A stretch of 64,000 bases of DNA from Mermis nigrescens (GCA_036768485.1 JAVLUZ010000208.1:969070-1033069); one strand, 5' to 3'; positions 13,201-25,091 are shown, counted from the stretch's first letter. The notes: generated by a model not told the origin, from the letters alone. Translations and numbers: made by a program.

Positions 13201-14179
13201 GGCATTGAGTAATGCACTGATAAAAGCACACTTTTTGGCTTTCGAGGAGCCCTTAACCCTAGCACACCTGATGGGGGTAAAGATTACCTCCAACATGATT
13301 CTATGTAATAGATGTTCTTCTTAAAGTTAGCTATGAATGAATATAGTACGTACAAGAGCAAACAATGTTTTTACATCGAAACAGTAGGTAACAATCTGAT
13401 ATGGAGCCTAAAAACATGGAAATTTGGCAAAAGTATGCTGAATATGCCATATTACTAGTTCGGGTAAATTTTACCTCACACAAAATGAATAAAAACCTAT
13501 CTCATTTCGTTTGTTTCGTGTCTTGCAGCTGTTGGAAGTATTCTCAGCTACTTTTGTAGCTCTAGCTGTCATTTCCATTAAATAGCCCAATAAAACCCCA
13601 ATAAACCCCAAAAATAACCCGGAAAAAACCCACAAAAATCGAAAAACCAAACTTTCGAAATATTCAAATCTGGGTTTTTTCCATCCCTGACCCACCACTC
13701 ACATAAATCTAAGCCTAATCCTAGTAAAAGTAAAAAAGTTTGACCAGGAAAGGTGACTTCCAATAAAAAATTCAGAAAAAATAAATTTTTGAACTCCCGT
13801 ATGTGCGCGCGCGCCATCATTTACCTGTCGTGAACAATGTCAACCAGTTTAAATTTCGACTATAATAGCTCTTTTTATAGATAAATAGACCGCGAATCTC
13901 ATTGAATAAAGTATGTGTAAGTGATATATGTAAGAATTTGCATCAAAAATGCAGAAAACAAAAAAAAATGGTAAAAATTCGGCATCGGACTTCAGAGTGG
14001 TTTTTTCACGCGCTACAGTGAACCGTGGATGCGTAAAGTGCTTATATTTGCACCAGTATTAACTTGCGCATCTAACAAGACAAAATTTTAACGTTTTCTG
14101 ACCAATAGAAAGGAAAATATGTCGATTTCTTTAAACTATACTTTTTCCCATATTTACATATAGGAGTGCCAGGGCTCTT
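10203..14179. other. AT-rich stretch, no supported gene
   Basis: No convincing exon. A tandem motif (GGCCCTTCGTTTTACCGAACTTTCTAC, imperfect second copy) lies at 11154-11222. A family B-like fragment ends at ~13045. Short minus-strand open frames at 13017-13820 lack gene signals. Upstream exons of the lectin-like gene may lie here but I could not identify them. Confidence 0.4.
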
Positions 14180-14661
14180 TTAACCCTCACGTTCCCGTGT
14201 GTTTTTTGGAGTCAGCAGTTCCCGTGCTAGGACGCCGTCCTAGCCAGGTTAAAATGTAATTAGTCTCACTCTCAACATGGAAAATATTAGGATAATTTGT
14301 GCGAGTTTTTAAGCTCTTTCCAAATATGTTTGTCGTTTTTTGCTAAACCTGTAGGAAATTATAACTAAAAGCTGCTACTATACTTAAGCATAGGCATGAG
14401 GTGGACATGCATAAAATAAATACAAATAGTATATTTTTTCTTGACTAAAATATCATTTTAGGACCGTAGTAGCTGATTGAAAAGTAAAATAATTTTTAGG
14501 ATGTATAATTTTATTTACTAGCTTGAACATTTCAAATGATGTAACTAGGGCTAAATGAGGCTAGACAAAGTTTTGTAGTCATACATAAACATAAAACAAA
14601 AAAAATCACAAAAATGTGATCGACTAGGACGCCGTCCTAGTTCACGGAACGCGAGGTTTAA
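14180..14661. mobile_element. piggyBac-type MITE with TTAA ends
   Basis: About 480 bp bounded by TTAA. The left end reads TTAACCCTCACGTTCCCGTG; the right end, reverse-complemented, reads TTAAACCTCGCGTTCCGTG. Each end also carries the subterminal palindrome CTAGGACGCCGTCCTAG (14227-14243 and 14624-14640). TTAA target duplication plus inverted ends is the piggyBac hallmark. There is no transposase, so it is non-autonomous. Confidence 0.75.
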
Positions 14662-15252
14662 CCTGATCTGAAAAGATATTTGCCAGAGAAGAACAAATGC
14701 TCTCATTTGGGGTGAACCGAGTTTTCCTGGAGGTAGGGTCTAGATGAGCAATTTTTTAAGTAATTAATGTCAAATTTTGTGCTTAATTAATAGCATTTGC
14801 TTTTTAATAAGAATTTGTGGTCAAATTTGATTAAAACAATAACAATAAGGGCAATGGAATGACCTTTACCATCAAATTTATATAAAAAATACTAAAAGAA
14901 AAATGTCTAGATGAATGATTTAAACAGTCTACTGCTCGAAAAAGGAGTATATGTACTTGAAATTACACTTTCAGACGTCATTTGACGCTTTTTCATGGTT
15001 CAAGCTGTCCGTTTTGGTTTAAAATTGCCTGAGGGGAGTATGCCTTCCAATAGTCCCGCAGTAGGGCGATACCCCATACACCCCAGTGTGCACGTGTGTT
15101 TGAAACCCTATTTTTAAAAGGAGTGTTTTTTGACACCTAAATCAAAATTTTCACCTTTAAGTTTTAAACTATGATCAGCTCGAGTAAGATATGAAAATAA
15201 GCAAATCTGCAAATAAATAATAACAAGTACACAAGTTGCGAAAAAATTTTAG

Positions 15253-16723
15253 AACTGCGATCGATTCACCGGCCAAAGACATTCAAACTTTAGCCGCGTT
15301 TTTAATCGATACTACGGCGCGGAAGACAAATTGTGAAGGCAAAAACTTGGCCACACTCACGAGGCCCTATTCCTGCTTTTGGGTCGAAAACGCGCCCGGG
15401 CCTGGACCGCCGCTTACGATTCGTGCAACGCCTCGTCTTACACCGCCGGATATCCTTACGGTCGTCTGGCTCGCTTTGATAGCCCGGACTCCGCTTCTTG
15501 GAATTTAGTCTCTAAAAAAATAGCTTCCGTTGGTGCTTCGCAGGTAAAAGAAATCGATTTTCGCAAAAAAATCGTCACTTTCTGTTTTTTGTTGTGTCTT
15601 TTAATAAGTCTACTACTTTGTTCGACTTTTCCTTCGAATTTTCCTGACGAATCTATTTTTATTCTGCGTACGATTGTTTCGAGCCGATCTGGGGGAGGGG
15701 GTCAGCCGGTCTGGGGAAGGTCAAGAAATTGAGCTTTGTTGGGCCAAATGACCTCAAAAACTGGTATAAGCGCTAAAATAGCGTTTAAACTTATTTATTA
15801 AATAGTTTTAGGTCAATTTGAATCACGTTCGAAGAAAATTTCTAGTTTTCAATCCGTTTTTGGCCTTCATTTCGCCTCATTTTCCCCTCAAAATTTTTTC
15901 CATTTTCTTCCATTCTGGGGGAGAGGGTCAGGATCCCCACTCCAAAAAACTTCCTCCTTGTGCATGTCTGGTTATGACTCATCGTGCGCGTGGGTTTTGA
16001 GGATCTAGGCCCTCCAAAATAGAAAAATTGGCAATTTTCAACGGAAAATGAGGCTTGATAATGGCAAAAATTTAATGAAAATTGAAAGCTTTATTCTAAA
16101 GTGCTCGATTTCTAACTAGAAACTGTAAAATAAAATAGTGTTTATAATAGTTTTTGATGGCCCAAAAAGCTGAAATTTTGATCCTCCGGGGCATCTGACC
16201 CCTTAGATCGGCCAAGCTGCCCATCTATGCTTTTCGACTTCACCTAGCCTAAACGACTTTGTAACATTGCGTTAAAGAGTGGTCAAGGCGCATGAACGCT
16301 TAAAAACAGTTTTCATCGAATTTTGAGCGCTTTGCGAGAATTAAATGATATAATTTTGTGAAATCATGGAGAAATGGCTAAAATCATCAGAAAATACTCA
16401 TCTATTTGCGACTGCGTTCAACTGTTTTTGTTCAAACGACCGAGGGCGGCCGGCCCCGCCCCCTACATCCGCCTTTGATTTTACGGACTGAATAAAAGTT
16501 GATACAGATTTGGTTAGGCGGTGGAAAGCAGGGTCAATGGTTAAATAGAAGCATGACTTCCGTTGGAACGGTCAAGGCTCCTCCCGGAGTGGCCTTGAAT
16601 AGCAGCCAAGAAGCCGGGCGGTGCATGATGCTCAATACGGCAACGAATCCCTGGCAATGGGCCGAGGCGTCTTGCGATACGCCTGAAGAAATATTTATGC
16701 GAAAATGTCTTGTTAGTCGATAA
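15253..16723 (+). CDS. C-type lectin-like domain protein, last two exons
   Basis: Exon 15253-15543 enters in phase 2 and ends ...IASVGASQ before GTAAAAG in phase 0. Exon 16499- (or 16508-) 16723 enters in phase 0 and ends KCLVSR, stop. Together they read as a CTLD: NCEGKN, SCFW, then AWTAAYDSC and GRLARFDSPDS in the first half; IWLGGGKQGQW, GRCMMLN, WQWAEASCDTPEE and MRKC in the second, with the family's pattern of paired Cys and the WxxA...C and W...C spacing. No clear EPN/QPD plus WND calcium-sugar site is visible, so sugar binding is uncertain. The first exon changes frame near 15380: before it the frame reads ...RPYSCFW, after it GRKRARAW. One missing G in TTTTGGG would restore it. Signal peptide and 5' exons were not found. 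The protein may continue into the EGF gene downstream (see findings). Confidence 0.7.
15675..16225. mobile_element. family A repeat, palindromic copy in the CTLD intron
   Basis: Left arm 15675-15960 and right arm 15990-16225 are diverged inverted copies of one ~270-bp unit. Outer motif GCCGATCTGGGGGAGGGGGT / CCTTAGATCGGCCAAGCTG; inner motif TTCTGGGGGAGAGGGTC / GAGGATCTAGGCCCTCC. Confidence 0.75.
16335..16480. mobile_element. family C fragment
   Basis: The G/C-rich end GGGCGGCCGGCCCCGCCCCCTACATCCGCC matches the right end of the copy at 7842-8335. It stops ~20 bases before the CTLD exon. Confidence 0.5.
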
Positions 16724-17116
16724 CGTTTTACTATATTCTCGTTATTATTTCTATTCCGATATATTTTTAATCTGTTAATAATTAATTACTTAATACTAAT
16801 TGTTTTTTCTTTTCGATATTCCTCGATTTACTCAATTACTCTCCGTTATTTTTCGTATCGGAATTTTTTATGTGATAGCGTACTCACGATTCGGGCATAT
16901 CGACGTTTCGAGCGCTAAATGAGCCGAAAAAGTTACTTTCCTGAATTTTGTTAGCATTCTAGTCGCTTCACATGTTAATATTGGCAAAACGACGGCATCC
17001 CGAATTCGCAAATGTTATTTTCGTAGTTTCATTTAGATTTTGTTTTCTTTCTTTATTCGAATTTTTAAATTTTTACCCGGCTTTTATTAAGCAATTTTAT
17101 TTTCAAAAGTTTTTTA

Positions 17117-17253
17117 GCCCTTATTTACAAGCGATCGGTAGCACTACGTCAATAATTACGGTAATTAAACAAGATAATCCGAGGAGGGAGTTACGCAGAT
17201 TATTATGCAATAAAAGCCAGTGTGTTAGACAAGCAATTGGACCACCAGAATGA
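17117..17253 (+). CDS. possible orphan terminal exon
   Basis: A T-rich tract and TTTTTTAG precede 17117. The phase 2 frame is open to a stop at 17251-17253 and has coding character: AIGSTTSIITVIKQD, then a basic RRELRRLLCNKSQC. An internal GTAATT at 17160 could also act as a donor. I could not link it by phase to the CTLD exon ending at 16723, so its gene is unknown. Confidence 0.35.
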
Positions 17254-17431
17254 AAGTTTTGGCACGTTTTGGCAATTTTTCTGGAGTGAATTTACTTTTT
17301 CTTATATCGCTGTGCTAAAAGTTGCGTAAATTAAATGGCTAAAAATTTATTCTAGAATGAGGTAGAGATAAATGGCTGCGTATCAATATCTACAGTACTT
17401 CTATTAGTTTTCGACCGAGCAGTAATCACAC

Positions 17432-17670
17432 ATGAGAGTGGGTGGGTCTGGCGGTCTAGGCCCCAAAAGTGCAAATGACCCCCCAGAATTAATTAAACCT
17501 CGAAATCTAATTTATAGATATTTTTTGATTTTTTGCGATTTTTAGACGCTATTAAATTGCGTTCGATGGTAATTAAAATGCTTTTCAAGTGGTGGTCAGT
17601 TTTTCGGCTCTATTTTGACCCCTAAAGCTTTTTGAGCCCTCCAGAATTCAGGCGCTTCCCTATGTGGCTT
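17432..17670. mobile_element. family B repeat, diverged
   Basis: Carries the family's markers: CCCCCCAGAATT near the start, a TTTTTTGATTTTTTGCGATTTTT core, and CTCCAGAATTCAGG...CTTCCCTATGTGG at the end. It ends ~22 bases before the EGF exon. Confidence 0.5.
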
Positions 17671-17692
17671 TAATTTTATTTGTTTATTTGAG

Positions 17693-20600
17693 GGGACTGC
17701 TTGATCGATAATCCGTGCAAAAATATGGGCGGTTGCATGCCGATTACGGACGGTCCGAGATGTCAATGCTTCTCTGGAACGTCTGGGACGAATTGCGAAA
17801 CAGGTAGCTTAATAAATAAAGGAAAATAAGGAAAAATCAAATTGACACACCTTATATAGCAGATAAGTTTCTAATGAAAATTAAATTTGAATAAGAAGCG
17901 TATAAGAAATAATTTTTCAGTAGAATCAGAAAAGCAGATCTAGCGTCAAATTGACATGGAGTTTAAACGATCAACTTTAGTATCTACTAAGTGCGGATTT
18001 AGAGGGGCGGGAGGACCGCCTCATTGTTGTCAAAAAGTAATTGGGCGCAATAAAGATTAGATGTGTATTTTTTGATAATTTTAGCCTTTTTCATGATGTT
18101 TTCTAAATTTTCCGACGCTTCGGGCTGGGGCTAGAACTCATTAACGGCATTAACTCACTATCTAAACACCTTGCTTTTAAGTTAGGAGATTAGTTTTCGA
18201 ATAGAGCAATTATTTTGTCTTTCGCAGAATGGTTCATCGGGTAAAAAAGACATAGCAATTCAAACTGTTTTATATAGTTTTTTATCGAAAATTCTAAAGC
18301 CTCCTTAAGCTTGCAATTTATTCAGCTGTAATCAGTAGATCTTTAGCGGAGTTTTGCGTTTTTTCCGGCTATTTATGCCGATTTTCACAATAATTTTGCG
18401 CGTTTTTTAGTTGCAAATTTTCCAGTCATTTTTAACTTTTTTCTACATCAGGAATGATTCTGCCCTGGAAAGACAACGAAAAAATCGTAATTTTTGCGCA
18501 TAAGGGCTGATTTTTCGGACTATTTTTATAATTATTATGGAAATTTAGAATTTCGTCCCTTCCCGTCAGAAAATCGTGTATCCGCTACCGGTGAACACAT
18601 GCAAATTAAACTGGGATAATTTCAACTGACACGTTGACTGAATTTTTATCTAGTATCTACATAAGACTAGGTTTAATCGATTAAGATAATCTTGAATTAT
18701 TCAATTTTAAGTTGATTTTCAATTTCATTTTTCCTGGTCAGACTCAAGTATGCAGAGCATGTCTGGTCTGCGGAGGGGTCAGCCGAAGAGGTTTTTGAGC
18801 CAAAACGGTCTCAAAAACTGTTATTAATAAAATAGCAATAAAATAACTGTTACAAGGTATGATTGTTATTTTCGAAAAAGACGTTTTTCATAATTTTGAC
18901 TATAGAGACAGCCTCAGGGTGCTGCTCATGTATGGATATCACCATTCATGTTATTGTGTTGTTTTCACTCCCCCCAGAGAGAATTACACTCCCATAAAGT
19001 TTTTTAAATCCCCTCATTCGCGATTTTCCAAAAATTCGTGAAAGGCGGTGCTGGTTCAAGCGGTTCAAGCTATCCGCTTGCGCAAAAAGTGTAAATTTTC
19101 CACCATGTACTCATTTTTGACTATATTTTAATTAATTTATTCACATTTTTCCATTGATTCCTCGAAAATTTTGATTTTTTTACGTTTCAAAAATGGAGCT
19201 TCGTTAGCAACGTCAAAAGTGATGTTTATGACGCGAATCCTCCGTTTTTAGCCCAAAAAGCACTTTCGAATTATTTTTGCGATTTCATCCATTTCCATGC
19301 TGTTTATGTCTAAACACAAATCCCGAAACAATTTGAATCGACCATTAGACTCATGCACAGCATGGAAATTCTGTGGAAGAGAGGGGGCGGGATGAAAGTG
19401 CTTTTTGTCCAAAAATGGTAGGTACGCGTCAAAAACATTGTTTTTCGGCGTTCCTGACGATGCTGTATCTCTCTAGAGCACAAAACCAAAAAAATTCCAA
19501 AAAATATTACGAAAAAATCGAACAAATTGAACGAAATGTAGTCAAAACATGAATATACGTACAGGAAGCGCCGAAAATCTGACACTTTTAAGCAAATAGA
19601 TAGCTAAAAACGCTTAAAAAGCATCTTTTTCTAGTAATTTTGGAAATTTTGTAGGAACTTAATAAGATATAGGATCATGAGGGGGTGAAAAATTTTCTGG
19701 GGGGGTCGAAAATTTTCAGAGCGATTAAACACCCTACTCCCCAGATCATGTATGGTTGTTTACCTCTCCAATTGAACTTTGTGATCGCAGGAACGTTGCA
19801 GCCGACTTGCGTCAACGATTGTCCCTGTTCGGCACCTCCAGTTTACGCCTGCGACTCGTCATCGACCGCCAGCGCAATCGCAACTACTTCGCCCGCGAGC
19901 AAAACTTCCGCCGTTGCTAAGGCCGATAACGTTGCGATCACAATCAAGGTTTCCTCCACTCCAGCGGCCAAGACTGCGACAACATCCGTGGCCACGCGAT
20001 CGATGTCAAAGGTCATCGAGACGTCCAGTGTCACGCCATCAATTTCCGAGGTCACCGAGATTTCCGGGGTCACGAAATCGATTTCCACGATAATCGAAAC
20101 ATCTGGGGTCACGCAGTCGATGTCAAAGGTCATCGCGACGTCCGGGGTCACGCCATCGATTTCCGAGGTCGTCGAGACGTCCGGGGTCACGCAATCGATT
20201 TCCGAGGTCACCGAAACATCCAGTGTCACGGAGCCGTCGGAAGCGGCGCCCCAACTTCCTCCAACCAGCAATGACGTGAGTCACAATCAGACATAAACGT
20301 GAGAAAGGGGTTGAGGGAATCTGGACTTCAGAATAGTAAAATGTAAAATTTCCCTAGAAAAAATTAGGCAAAATAAGGCTAAAAACCAAGGGAAATAAAA
20401 AATTTTAATAAAAAGTGCTCGAAATTGTCAAGAAATTGAAGATTTGCATAGTTTTAACGCTATTTTAGCATTTAAACTAGTTCCTGAAGTAATTTTGCCC
20501 CAAAGAAGTTCAATATTTGACCCCGTTGATTGGCTGACCCTCCTCCAGACCGGCCCTGCTGCGTATCTATGGTACATTTATGGAAGGGCAGGGCCCATCA

Positions 20601-23223
20601 CATTCTTCATCTGCGGACCCCAAAAATTTTTAAATATTCTGAACGGATGGAAAATTAGTATTTTGGGCGAAAGGAATAATTTTTAAACATTTAATCAGGC
20701 CCTGTCCTTCCATGTTTTGAATTGGCTTGAAATTTGTCCTTGTAAATTATTTTTTATGAAAAAATTAAAATGAGAAAATTATCATTGGAAATCAGCGCTT
20801 TTGGTTAATTGCGAACCAATCTTACCAATTACGCTGAAGGAAAGTATAAAAAGTTAATAACATAATTTTCTTCACTTGATAGGAAGAAATTCGACTCCAC
20901 GATCTTACCAGCGCATTAGCACATCCAAGAGTTTTTGATGTTTGCGATTCTGAGAAAAGATTGAAGACGGTTTATTTTTTAATTTTTAGACTTAAGACGA
21001 TTTCTCCATCTTTTCTAGTCAGTTCCTAGGCAAGCAATGATGAAGTGATCTGCATAAAATTAGAGTTTAGATTAAAAAATTTTCAAATAAAAACATTTAG
21101 ATTGAAAAAAATCAAAAGATAGAAAAATTGAAAAATGTTACAAAAAATAAGAAAAAATAATGTCAACATAGTTCAACAACATACGTTAGCAAGGCCGGAA
21201 TTTTGGAGGTTTGAAAGTTTTGAAGGTTAAAGAATGCTGGAAAGTTTTTGATTTAATTTTTTAGCAGCTCTTGTCAACATTTATCCAGTGGAATGTAAGA
21301 GATCGCAAGAAAAACGGATTTGGAGCCTGCCAGCGTTTTATTGATTCCTAGGAGTTCAACCTCAAAGATAACTCCGTGAATGTTTTTTAATGCTTCCTTA
21401 CCATTATTTTAGAAATATTATTTAAGCGAATATTAAAGAATAATATATTATTTTTGGTATTCTATGATTTATTTTAGATATTTTTTTAATTTTATCATGT
21501 TTTCAAATTTAATGCTATTTGAAAATTATGATATTTGAAATAATATAATATTATTTTAAATATTCTTTCCTTACTTCAAATATTTTTTAATTTTTTTCAT
21601 GTTTTCAAATTTTGTGCGATTTTGATCTAACTTTAGCTTTCTTGGTAGATATACGTCTCACTGGGAAAATGCTGAAAATCAGTTTTTATGAACCTTAAAT
21701 TGTTTTAATTACGAGTTTCTCGATAAAGAGCAAGATCTCTACGATTTTCGCCGCGCAATTTTTGTAATTAATGTTTTACTTAAATCAGTCGGAAAGTAAT
21801 TTATTGTCTAGAAATTTTAATAATTTCATTTTGACTTTTTTGTAATTTTATGTAGTCGATTTTTAAGGTTGTTTTTATTTTGCGAAATCGCAATATTTTT
21901 TGTTTTAAAAGCCCGAATTCGCGACTCTGCTTCGATAGGTACAAAATTGTCACCATGGAGCAAACTACCGTATTAACTAGCATCGAAGAATTTATGACAG
22001 CCGAAAGCATCGAATACGATTACGTTTGGGAAACGGAGTGGAAATCGGAATTTCGCCAAAAATGGAAAAATCAAAGGAGACAGCCCAGGGTTCGTGGAAG
22101 AGAACCGAGACAGGCGGATTTGGGAGGCTCCGAAAAAGTAATAGTGCGATGATACATGCGATTTCTTCTTATTCGTTAATTATTATTTATTAATCATAAT
22201 TATTTATTAAATTTGTTTGATTATTTCGATTATTTATGATGCTTTATTCTTATACAGCTCAAGTGATTCGTGAAAAAATTGATCGAAAAAAATTTAATTG
22301 CGATCGAAGTAGGAAAAAATAAAAACATTTGCTGTATTATTACTAAATTGGAAAATTCCTCAATGTAAGGGTACGGCTTAGCTGGAAGCACATGAGAAAA
22401 TCGAAAGGAACGTAAATCAAAATCGGAATTTCTTTAGAGACCTCTAACTCATCCATCAAATATTGAGCAAAGCTAGTCTTTGGTGCTTTTTTACGCTTGA
22501 TGTCATTTCTAAAGCAGTCGTAAACACACCTGGGCCTGGAAGGCGGTTCGGGGTATACACCACCCTCCCCCGAGAAACCAAAATTCTCCCTTCCCTAGAA
22601 ACCAAAATACCCCAGAATTAAATTTTTTAATATTGTTGTTTGTTTTTCCCGCAATTTTTTGATTTCAATGGATAGTGCTCGATGAGGAACCTTGAAAAAT
22701 TGTGTCTATTGTTCCTGCTATCAATTATTTGGCACTTTTTTGACCCTCAAAACTCCGAAATTTTCACGCTGCTCATCTACGGCCTATACCCCCAAATTTT
22801 ATTTTTCCGAATTTGCATGTCTGACCTCTAACTTCCGCATTTTCTAAACTTAGACACAATATTCATCCTTTCAGACGAACAAGCAATAAAATAATTTCAA
22901 AATTTTGACAATTTCTAGCCTTATTTTAGGTAGCACACGTGAGTTCGAATTGCGCGTATAGATTGTTGCTCAAAAGCCGTTTCAACGACGTGATGATACA
23001 AAGTCGTAGGCATTCCGTCGAAAGTAGTGGGAAAACTTTAAGTCAGCAAATATTAGCTCAAATTGAAGAAATAGAATCGAGGAAGACGTGGATTACGCAG
23101 GGAAATTGCTACTCGATGATGCAATCTACTTTTGACTCAAATTCGGAGACCAAAACGTATTGGCAAAGCTTTTTTAGCGAAATGTCTGAAGAAGCGCAGA
23201 GCGTAGAAGAGTCCTGCCAATAA
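17693..23223 (+). CDS. EGF - Ser/Thr-rich repeat secreted protein with microexons
   Basis: Exons by phase: 17693-17803 (phase 1-1); 19791-20275 (1-0); 20883-20969 (0-0); 21265-21294 (30 nt, QLLSTFIQWN); 21637-21644 (8 nt); 21731-21763 (33 nt); 21912-22137 (2-0); 22930-23223, stop. The first exon is one complete EGF-like domain: DCLIDNPCKNMGGC, then CQCFSGTSGTNC. The second begins with a small Cys cluster (TCVNDCPCSAPPVYAC), then a Thr/Ser/Val-rich stalk with six 13-residue repeats, likely O-glycosylated. The later exons give charged helical sequence (VLTSIEEFMTAESIEYDY; LSQQILAQIEEIESRKTW). The 8-nt exon is inferred: with it, the frame runs on from 21294 to 22137 without a stop. Alternative ends exist: a stop at 22152 if GTAATA at 22138 is not used. 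The first coding exon is not found. The EGF and Ser/Thr exons are firm; the links after 20275 are inference. Confidence 0.55.
17991..18588. mobile_element. family C repeat, opposite orientation
   Basis: Begins GTGCGGATTTAGAGGGGCGGG and ends CCCTTCCCGTCAGAAAATCGTGTATCCGC, the reverse complement of the 7842 end. It lies in the intron between the EGF and Ser/Thr exons. Confidence 0.6.
18738..18855. mobile_element. family A fragment
   Basis: Contains the outer-arm markers ATGCAGAGCATG...GGGGTCAGCC and ACGGTCTCAAAAACTG; truncated. Confidence 0.5.
19398..19645. mobile_element. family D repeat, copy 1
   Basis: Shared series of markers: GCGTCAAAAACATTGTTTTTCGGCG, TAGTCAAAACATGAATATACG, TCTGACACTTTTAAGC and CGCTTAAAAAGCA. 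Two further copies lie at ~27195-27490 and ~62490-62760 in the same order. Confidence 0.6.
20000..20233 (+). repeat. six 39-bp coding minisatellite units
   Basis: Within the Ser/Thr exon, six in-frame 39-bp units encode variants of SISEVTETSGVTP. Position 1 is Ser and VT closes each unit. Units alternate between SMSKVI and SISEV types, indicating duplication of a higher-order pair. Confidence 0.9.
20318..20578. mobile_element. family A single arm
   Basis: Right-arm copy: GCTCGAAATTGTCAAGAAATTG, GTTTTAACGCTATTTTAGC, then CTGACCCTCCTCCAGACCGGCCCTGCTG. It begins ~40 bases after the donor at 20276. Confidence 0.65.
22528..22800. mobile_element. family B repeat
   Basis: Shares CACCTGGGC...CCCGAGAAACCAAA, TTTTTTGATTTCAATGGATAGTGCTCGATGAG and a terminal CCGAAATTTTCACGCTGC block with the copies at 52436 and 53792. 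Confidence 0.75.
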
Positions 23224-25091
23224 GATACACAGGACGACCATAAAGATATGAAAAAGTTTTAGAAGGAAATTGCAGTGTACGTAAAATAAGATATTAAAGC
23301 AGGAGCGAAAATACAATTTACGTAAAATTAGAGACCGCGTCAGGCACGTCGTAGCTGGCCTTCCAGATTTGAGGGGAGTAAAATTTTGAAGTTCGATATC
23401 TCGACGTCTGCCTGTTGACAGGCAAAAATGATAGCGTTTTTGAGCTTTTCTGAGCGAGCTCTAAACAATAGACAAGAGAAATGTTTCAAAAAATTCAATA
23501 AAATTTGACTTGATTCTAATCATATATAAAAAATGTGTTGTATAAAATGGTAACGCAAATGATTTCTAAACATTTGTTTGGCCTCCAATGAAAAATTGTT
23601 TAACTTATTTCGTACTTATTTTCTAATGCATTGCAAAGAAAAGCAATAATTACGAGAAATAAATAATTCTGCGCAACGCGTCAGAAAATTTTGACATATT
23701 TATAAAATCTTACTAAAACTTGGGCTGTTTTCACGACAAAAGTTATAGAAAAAACAATGAATCTGTCGCAAAGCGCTCGAAAATTTGGGATTATTAGTTC
23801 AAAACTGTGCTAGAATTTATTCATGCAGTCTTTCGAATGCGCTTCAAGAATTTTTAACTTTTTCCCCTGGGTGACCCTTGTCAAAAATATTTGCATTTAT
23901 GAAATTTCGGAGGGTCTAGTCCCCCCATCCCCCTCAGCTACGTGCCTGGACCGCGTAACATCGAACTTTTGGCCTGAGCTCTGATAGGCATAACATCTGA
24001 GACTAACATAACATCGACACGATTAACAAATAACCGCGTAACATCGAACTCAACTGGTGAGGCCAAAATCATATTTTTGGGCATTCAATGGCAATTTTAT
24101 CTATTCTAAGTCGTCAACTTTATTTATAGTGCTAAAAAGTTATTTTTAGCCGTCAATTTTATTCATCAGTGTTAAAAAGATATCGATAAAACGAAGATAT
24201 TCCACAAAATTTTGAAGATCGCTTTCCGTAATTCTGTAAATACAAATGCCCTGCGTCTGCCTTAATTATGCTTTATGCCTAACATTTCAAAACAACAACA
24301 CCTTCAAACATGCCCACTGATGCTCTTCTCTTCCGCCACAGCTACGAATAAGCCCGTGTAAAAATGTTTCGAAGTCTAAGGGGCGTGTCATTGTAAATTG
24401 ACCTAAAATTTTGATTTTTGAGCTTTAGCTTCAGTCGAAGGAAAAAAGGAATATGGGAAAAAAGTTTTATGTGAAATTGTCACGTTTAGCTAAATCGACT
24501 GACAATAAAACATCGCAGAAAAAGAAAAAATTTTCAAAATTTTAGTTTTTGGGAGCAAGGTAGGGTGGTCCTGCTGTGCTAATCTAAGATAATATAGCAA
24601 CTACACCCTATACATATTCAGCTTAAAAATTGTGGGAAGTCGGATTCAGAATATTTTTAAAGCAATGGGCTTAGAAAAGATAAAAAATACAATAAATGAA
24701 TATAAACGTTGATTAAAAATTGTAAAATTGTTTTAAAAGATAAAAAAGATGAAAAAGATAAAATGCAAAACATAAGAAATAAAATGATTTAGAGATTTAA
24801 AAAAAGATTAAAAATTCTCCAAGTACTCTCTTTTCTTAAATATAAGAGCCCAAACAAATTTTTGAAAAGTTTTATACTTGAGCAGACTATATGTAAAATT
24901 GACTATAGAAGACACTTTTGAGCGAAAATGTCGAAGAAGCGCTATAAACTTGATTCCTCAGGTTTTCAACAAAGTTGGAAATTCTTTTTGTCAACTAGCT
25001 TTTTGCAGGAAAGGAGGTCAGTAATTATTATGCAAATAGAAGGTCAGTAGCTCACGAAAATTAAATTTTCGGCATGTAATTCCTTTGACAT
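23224..25091. other. intergenic stretch, no supported gene
   Basis: AT-rich with scattered repeat-like G/C islands (for example GGGTCTAGTCCCCCCATCCCCC near 23910). ACCGCGTAACATCGAACT appears twice (23949 and 24032), hinting at a short tandem duplication. No coding signal. Confidence 0.4.

Noticed and set aside
13017..13820. Three minus-strand frames of 75-82 residues
   Set aside because: Biased composition (Leu/Phe/Gly runs), no conserved motif, and partly repeat sequence.
19843..20271. 142-residue minus-strand frame
   Set aside because: Antisense shadow of the Ser/Thr repeat exon; repeats keep several frames open, and the sense strand has splice sites and joins the EGF exon in phase.
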